From positions 1 to 49,228 of the forward strand of contig JBGCFY010000050.1 in the NCBI GenBank assembly GCA_045110315.1: a stretch of 49,228 nt of DNA. Direction: 5' to 3'. Every line of letters starts with the position of its first letter. Within the stretch, counting starts at the first letter, position 1. The notes below the pieces were generated by a model. It did no database searches. It had not been told where the DNA came from and saw only the letters and a program-made list of their open reading frames with translations. This document shows, in pieces, positions 44,593 through 49,228 of the stretch. Source of the stretch: CALFBG01 sp045110315. GTDB lineage: Bacteria; Bacteroidota; Bacteroidia; Chitinophagales; Saprospiraceae. The translations under genes were made by a program, and so were the position numbers.

Positions 44593-44623
44593 CAAAGATA
44601 CGCTTTGAATCAAGATTTACAAA
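44593..44623 (-). promoter_or_regulatory. pcrB: GGGP synthase promoter
   Basis: Minus strand TTTG (44623-44620), 19-bp spacer, TATCTTTG (44600-44593): complete consensus. The transcript would start near 44587, about 15 nt before the ATG. The -33 element touches the GAAGTTGTTTTAAA repeat end at 44624. Confidence 0.75.
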
Positions 44624-44639
44624 GAAGTTGTTTTAAAAC
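44624..44639. repeat. Isolated GAAGTTGTTTTAAA repeat end
   Basis: The same 14 bases as the left end of the 43651 element. No matching right end lies within 161 bp, where the DUF3857 gene ends at 44779. Probably a remnant. Confidence 0.5.
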
Positions 44640-44778
44640 TGAAAATGCCTTATCAAAGACGTGAAGAACTTCATTCTTATTTTTTCTTTTAATTGTAACA
44701 TTATTAGTTATGTAAAAGTGCATTGCTTATGGATAAAGTCCGTGTATCCACCTAGTGCAGATGCTTTAACCTTGGAAA

Positions 44779-46683
44779 TTACGTTTTTTTCTTTACCAAT
44801 ACCAATTTCATCTTGTCCGCTTTCGTAATCGCTTTATAGAAGTCACGTAATTCGTTGTAGCGAGTAGCCGGTAAATCTATTGACTTCAAAGCAAGCTTCC
44901 GTTCGTAAGTAACTTGGTTATTTTCTACTTGAATATTGACGACATAACTTCCGAACTCTGTGTCCAATTTAATTTCCTTTTCGGGAATACTTTCTACTTC
45001 GTAGCCTTCGGGAATTTGCAGAGCAATTCGATCTTCGTAGGAAGAACCTAAGCTAATTTGAATTGGATACAGGCGATCTTCATCTTCGGGTAAATTTCCA
45101 CTAAAGGTATTAATGCAATTGATGGGTACAAACAATCTTTTACCTGCTTTAGAAGCATATCGTGGTATTTGAAGTGTGTAAGTTAGTGCTGCTTGGGGTT
45201 CCTCCTCCTCGTAACTCAAATCTAGTTTATCAATGGTAAAAGAAGGTAAATCTTTATCCTCATGAAACCAGTCTTCTAAATCTGATTGTGCAATTTCCCT
45301 GCGGTAGCGTTCGTGCTTTTCTCCTGTAAATATTTCTTTATTTTCCAACTTCGCAGCGCCAGAGGGAAGTAAAGAAATTACTACATCGTTTTTAACGAGG
45401 TTTTCATCAATCGTCATGATAGGCGTTTTTGTCAACTTCCCACCCGTTTCTGTAAGAAGCAACGCATCTCGACCTGCATTACTACTTCCTAAGTAATTAA
45501 AAGGTGTGTTCTTACTAGTACACTCTAGCCAAACGTCTTCTCCTGGAATGTAAAGGATCACATGGTTAAAAGGGTCAAAAACCAAATTTGGATCAATTTT
45601 TACAGGTCGATCTCTTGACGACTCTACGAAAGCTACATAAGATTTAACATCTATCTCTTTCAACATTGCCATCATAAAATTAGACAATGCTTTACAATCT
45701 CCGTATTTATTTTTCTCTACATATTTAGCGTCAAAAGTTTGCCAACCTCCAATACCTAATTGCACACTCACGTAGCGATTATTTTCCTGTAAGTACTTGT
45801 ATAGGATTTTAATTTTTTCCCGATCACTTTTTGCTCCAGCAGTCAAGGTTTTAATTTTCCCACTTAGTTTAGTAGATATTTTGTCTCGTCCTTCGTTGAG
45901 TTCATACATGAATTTCCCATAAGTAGTCCAATTCTCGATCCTTCCTTTGTAGCCTTTTACGTGTAGTTCATTCGGAACAATTATTAGGAAAGGTAAGCTT
46001 TCATTGTCTGCAGGCATGTAGCGTTCTCGTTTGAGGGGAACTATATTTTTGGCAAGCCAAGTGTACTTTTTCACTCCTTTATGCATAGAAATCGTTGGCT
46101 CCAATTCCATATTTCTTAGTTGATATTGAAACGACATATCTTCCGGAATACTCAGCACCACCATAGAAAGTTCCTGTCCTCTAAAAAATCGACCAAGCTT
46201 GAAACGTGGATAAGACATCGTTTCATCATTTTCCTTTTCACACTCAAACTCAATCGTGTAAGGATAATATCGATGATTGATTTCGAGGCGCTTTAACCGA
46301 TTATCATTGTACAAGCTAACACCATCAAAAGCAGCGATATCCTTAAAATCATTGATGCCATACTCCTTTACTAATTTCCCTTTTGCATCGTATACTTTTG
46401 CTTTCAGCTTGGTGATTTCAGAATACTGATTGTAAGAGAAAACTAGTTGATTTTCATTAGTTTTATCATTCAACAGAGTGATCACACACTTGACCGTCGT
46501 TTTAGATTCCTTCGGCGAAAGAATTTCAAAGTGTCTATAGTTATAGCGGATCACCGCATTCGCTCCTTCTTTCAAACTATCCGGAATGCTGGCCGCGGCG
46601 TATTGCTGTGCCTGACTTAACGTCGTCAACAAAAAGAATAAGGTAAATAGACTAAGTGTTTTAAGTTGGAGTACTAATTTCAT
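44779..46683 (-). CDS. Secreted DUF3857/transglutaminase-like protein, catalytic Cys present
   Basis: 634 aa. The Sec signal peptide (1-25, ending LSQAQ) is followed by a DUF3857 beta domain (about 50-210), a transglutaminase-like domain (about 285-390) and C-terminal beta domains. The papain-like triad positions are Cys330 in KYGDCKALSNF, His374 in FNHVILYI and an acidic/WLECTS element near 385-388. It is likely periplasmic or outer-membrane-associated; the activity (peptidase, cross-linking or none) is unknown. It is 6 bp downstream of a paralogue on the same strand, so the two are one operon. Confidence 0.87.
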   Translation of the reverse strand: MKLVLQLKTLSLFTLFFLLTTLSQAQQYAAASIPDSLKEGANAVIRYNYRHFEILSPKESKTTVKCVITLLNDKTNENQLVFSYNQYSEITKLKAKVYDAKGKLVKEYGINDFKDIAAFDGVSLYNDNRLKRLEINHRYYPYTIEFECEKENDETMSYPRFKLGRFFRGQELSMVVLSIPEDMSFQYQLRNMELEPTISMHKGVKKYTWLAKNIVPLKRERYMPADNESLPFLIIVPNELHVKGYKGRIENWTTYGKFMYELNEGRDKISTKLSGKIKTLTAGAKSDREKIKILYKYLQENNRYVSVQLGIGGWQTFDAKYVEKNKYGDCKALSNFMMAMLKEIDVKSYVAFVESSRDRPVKIDPNLVFDPFNHVILYIPGEDVWLECTSKNTPFNYLGSSNAGRDALLLTETGGKLTKTPIMTIDENLVKNDVVISLLPSGAAKLENKEIFTGEKHERYRREIAQSDLEDWFHEDKDLPSFTIDKLDLSYEEEEPQAALTYTLQIPRYASKAGKRLFVPINCINTFSGNLPEDEDRLYPIQISLGSSYEDRIALQIPEGYEVESIPEKEIKLDTEFGSYVVNIQVENNQVTYERKLALKSIDLPATRYNELRDFYKAITKADKMKLVLVKKKT

Positions 46684-46689
46684 GTTTTC

Positions 46690-48666
46690 TTATTTTACTT
46701 TTTTGAGGACTAATTGCTCGCTGTGCTTTTCAACTAAGACATCAAATATTTTTTTCAGCCCCTCATATTCTGATGGTTCAAAAACCAATTGCTTGAGCGA
46801 GAGTTTACTCACGAGTTGTAGCGTCCCATTTTTCTCTTTGATAAAATATTGGAACTTCCCTCCTTTATTAGGCAACGCAAGGTTAACGGGTTCAGGCAAA
46901 TCTTCCACGACGTATCCCTCTGGTAATTCTAAATTAACGACGAGTTGTTCTTTCAGTGGATATCCAATGTCAACTGGGTAAGCACGCTTTTCCTGTTTAA
47001 ATGGATTCTCACTAAAATCAGAAAACCAAGCCGGAGAAATATAGATGAGATCACCCGATACTTGTGCCGCTTCTGGAATGCGCCAATGAATTTCATCTTT
47101 AAACGGTTTGTAAACGTTATCAAAGTTTTCGAATTTCACGGAATCAATTTTCACTTCTGGATATTTGTCAATCAACCGATTCTTCCAATGTTCTCCATTT
47201 TTCTTAAACCTTCTTCTTTCCGAAACGCCCGCGTAACCCTGATAAACACCTTGCATCATTCCCGCTAGTGTACCATCTGCATCTAATTTTGCAGTCACCA
47301 AATAAACATCTGATCCTGATTGGGCAGGAATATCAATCCAAGCTTGACTATTTTCTTTCAAAATCCACCCTCTCCGATTTAGTGCATTGAAACGAGGATA
47401 CCCAATCGGTCGATATTTATTATTCGTATCCAAAAACATCGGCTTGCCATCAACCATAGCGTGTACTAAAACGTGGTTGAATTGATCATCTAAAGGATAG
47501 GTTTCCGAAACTTTTCCGTGCCCCCGAGTACTAATCATGACCGGATCTGCTTTGATCCCCGCTTCGCGTAAAAGGGCGAGTAACATTAAATTTAACTCTC
47601 CACTACTCCCCTTTTTATCTGCGAAAACGGCATCTAAACTTTCTTTTCTGTATCGTACTGCGTAGTAATAACTTTCATTCCAATTCATCGTTCGATTAAT
47701 AAATTCGTAGAGCGCTCTTACCGTTTCTTTTTCCGTTGATCCTTTTTTCTTGAGGATTGGACTTGCCGCCGCTAGAAGGTCTTTGTAATTATCTCTTTCC
47801 AAATACTGCTTCCCGTATAATTTATCCTTCCGCTGTTGTTCCGCAAAATTCTCCCACGTCCCTAAACGCACCTCTGTTGTTCCACCATTATTCACACTTT
47901 CTAAATAAAAAGAAATGCTCGCCATGTAATCTCTCAGCGTAGTAATATATCTTTCCCCATCAACCGCTTGCAAATTCTCCATCGTATAACTCCGACCATC
48001 TGCAATCGTTAATTTGGAAACTCCTTGATACAAATAAGTATTCTCACCAGTAGTCACCACCCGACCATTAAAGCTTTGTACAAACTGGTACTCACTCATA
48101 ATCTTTAAATTGTACCGCGAGATACGTACTGGAATTTCTTGTTGAAAATACCAAGTAGGAATAATACCCGCATAAAAAGTTTCTTTTACATATTTATATT
48201 CAATGACCGACCCTACTTGCACATTGGGAATGGAAAATTTTTTAATGCTATAATTTTTGTTGTATTCTTCGCTATAGATGTCTTTTTTAGAAAGGGTTTG
48301 TCTACTACCAGCGGTCGTAAAAGACTGTGCTTTGATACCTTTAACCTTATCATCAATCCCACTACTACCAACGTAGTAATCAATTTCAACATCACTATAT
48401 CGGTCAATCGCTGATTCTTTTAAAATTTTCACTCTCCGGTGAACCGTAAATTTGTATTTGATCCGATTTGCTTCATCTACGAAGTATTCAATATTTCCAT
48501 ATTCTCCTAACACGACTGCATCTGCTTCAGTATCCGCGGCATAGGTTTTCATTTTTAAATCTTCTGCAGGAATCTTTCCCCATTTCATTGGATTCCCTGG
48601 CACACTTTTTCCCAAAGCGGAAGCGATCGTCAGAAAACAAAAGCTAATAATAGTTAAGAATTTCAT
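46690..48666 (-). CDS. Secreted DUF3857/transglutaminase-like protein, catalytic Cys missing
   Basis: 658 aa. Signal peptide 1-20 (ASALGKS), DUF3857 domain (about 65-215) and transglutaminase-like domain (about 310-415). The nucleophile position reads KKGSSGELNLML (Ser355 where the paralogue has Cys330), while His398 in FNHVLV and Asp413 in MFLDTNN are kept. It is therefore probably not an active thiol enzyme, and may act as a binding domain or partner of the next gene. First gene of the pair. Several hundred bp of repeat-rich non-coding DNA lie upstream. Confidence 0.87.
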   Translation of the reverse strand: MKFLTIISFCFLTIASALGKSVPGNPMKWGKIPAEDLKMKTYAADTEADAVVLGEYGNIEYFVDEANRIKYKFTVHRRVKILKESAIDRYSDVEIDYYVGSSGIDDKVKGIKAQSFTTAGSRQTLSKKDIYSEEYNKNYSIKKFSIPNVQVGSVIEYKYVKETFYAGIIPTWYFQQEIPVRISRYNLKIMSEYQFVQSFNGRVVTTGENTYLYQGVSKLTIADGRSYTMENLQAVDGERYITTLRDYMASISFYLESVNNGGTTEVRLGTWENFAEQQRKDKLYGKQYLERDNYKDLLAAASPILKKKGSTEKETVRALYEFINRTMNWNESYYYAVRYRKESLDAVFADKKGSSGELNLMLLALLREAGIKADPVMISTRGHGKVSETYPLDDQFNHVLVHAMVDGKPMFLDTNNKYRPIGYPRFNALNRRGWILKENSQAWIDIPAQSGSDVYLVTAKLDADGTLAGMMQGVYQGYAGVSERRRFKKNGEHWKNRLIDKYPEVKIDSVKFENFDNVYKPFKDEIHWRIPEAAQVSGDLIYISPAWFSDFSENPFKQEKRAYPVDIGYPLKEQLVVNLELPEGYVVEDLPEPVNLALPNKGGKFQYFIKEKNGTLQLVSKLSLKQLVFEPSEYEGLKKIFDVLVEKHSEQLVLKKVK

Positions 48667-48727
48667 GGTAGTGATTTTTTGTGATTTTGTATTAGTACCT
48701 CAAGTATACTTTTGTATTTTTAAGGAA

Positions 48728-48804
48728 GAAGTTGTTTTAAAATAGATCGTAATATCGGCACGCTATAACATTCCAATACTAATGCTAAAGAGGATTCCTC
48801 TTTA
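48728..48804. repeat. Repeat end plus central hairpin, third family type
   Basis: It starts GAAGTTGTTTTAAAATAG and reaches a 9-bp perfect hairpin (48786-48804). The first 27 bases match 49048-49074 with two differences, and the next 25 are weakly similar. No right-hand CTTC end is found, so it is partial or of a different length. Confidence 0.5.
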
Positions 48805-49047
48805 ACGTTTATATCTATATTTCAATATTGGGTGATTACTATCCTCTGTACTCACATCACGATTTTTGAGATGCAAATAGTAAATTAACGGTGAGAGATA
48901 GCCTTCTATTTTTTGTTTTAAAGCAGTTGAAAAAGCAACTGCGGCTAAACGTAAGCTTATTACTTACAAAACCAAAGATAGTAAATTGCACACACATCCG
49001 AAAATATCAATTCATAAAATTCCTTGCGAAGTTTACACCTTAATACA

Positions 49048-49228
49048 GAAGTTGTTTTGAAATAGATCTTAATACCTACAGGTAAAGCATTGCAATCCAG
49101 TACTTCCCCTTATTTCTCGTCACCGCAGCTATGGCTGCATAAATTCTGAATAGAATTTACCGCTTGCGGATGGGATGCAAAAGAGCTTCGCCCTGACTTA
49201 CAAGCCTTTACCTTCGGTTGCTAACCTC
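49048..49228. repeat. Repeat element running off the window end
   Basis: Left end GAAGTTGTTTTGAAATAG with a GCAGC-TATG-GCTGC hairpin at 49125-49138, about 80 bp in, where the 161-bp elements have their centre. No right end was seen by 49228; the element may be longer, decayed or cut by the window. Confidence 0.45.

Larger units (their letters stand above)
48667..49228. other. 560-bp repeat-rich non-coding end of window
   Basis: No gene. It contains two direct copies of the repeat end GAAGTTGTTTT-x-AAATAGATC-x-TAAT (48728 and 49048) and a perfect TAAAGAGGA/TCCTCTTTA hairpin at 48786-48804. Another hairpin, GCAGTTG/CAACTGC, lies near 48923-48942, and a GCAGC/GCTGC hairpin lies at 49125-49138. 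No promoter for the DUF3857 pair with exact consensus was found. Confidence 0.55.

Noticed and set aside
48786..48804. TAAAGAGGA/TCCTCTTTA hairpin as a terminator
   Set aside because: No gene ends nearby on either strand and no T-run of useful length follows; it fits the repeat element better.
1107..49228. tRNA genes, CRISPR arrays, integrases, phage or toxin-antitoxin genes
   Set aside because: Intergenic regions were scanned by eye for T-loop GTTCGA segments, regular spaced repeats and typical proteins; none was convincing.

Overview
The window is chromosomal DNA from a member of the Bacteroidota, probably class Saprospiria. The evidence is a 16S rRNA gene cut by the left edge, several TTG/TTTG-N19-20-TAnnTTTG promoters, near-absence of Shine-Dalgarno sequences, AT-rich intergenic DNA, and protein families typical of the phylum (DUF5606, TIGR02757/DUF2400, paired DUF3857 proteins, a bacterial GGGP synthase, a fused E1 alpha/beta subunit, mitochondrial-type aconitase). 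The class is inferred from gene content and the general look of the 16S, not from a database comparison.

Layout. 1-2120: 5' two thirds of a 16S gene on the minus strand with a long AT-rich leader and a candidate promoter near 1.5 kb. 2121-5485: a three-gene carotenoid operon (crtI-crtB-lycopene cyclase, minus strand) with an 11-bp inverted repeat upstream of crtI. 5.5-13.4 kb: rhodanese lipoprotein, a six-S1-domain ribosomal protein S1 with an extra C-terminal helix-hairpin-helix module, FadD-type acyl-CoA ligase, MscL and aconitase, with clear hairpin terminators. 13.8-22.3 kb: a glutamate-cysteine-ligase-like protein fused to CBS domains, a small lipoprotein, TIGR02757 protein, family 2 glycosyltransferase, an unknown anchored protein, an M3 oligopeptidase and a DUF5606 protein. 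22.6-29.9 kb: fused 2-oxoacid dehydrogenase E1, an ALDH8-like dehydrogenase, a glutaminyl-cyclase-like M28 lipoprotein, a membrane protein and cysS. 30.1-35.5 kb: endonuclease/phosphatase-fold protein, two rhomboid proteases, mutL and a small membrane protein. 36-42.4 kb: purF, aminotransferase, pterin carbinolamine dehydratase, polysaccharide flippase and an M74-like murein peptidase. 42.4-48.7 kb: an unlisted 54-residue membrane protein one base after rsgA, GGGP synthase, and two DUF3857/transglutaminase-like secreted proteins.

Most genes are housekeeping or envelope functions; there is no prophage, CRISPR array, integrase or recognisable defence island. The most unusual content lies between the genes. 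Two copies of a 161-bp imperfect palindrome (29978-30138 and 43651-43811) have the same length, matching GAAGTTGTTT ends, a central GTAGC/GCTAC hairpin, and are each flanked by an exact 3-bp direct repeat (ATA and ACT). This is the signature of a small non-autonomous mobile element. Related or decayed copies occur at about 15.9, 22.4, 26.4, 38.1, 44.6, 48.7 and 49.0 kb.
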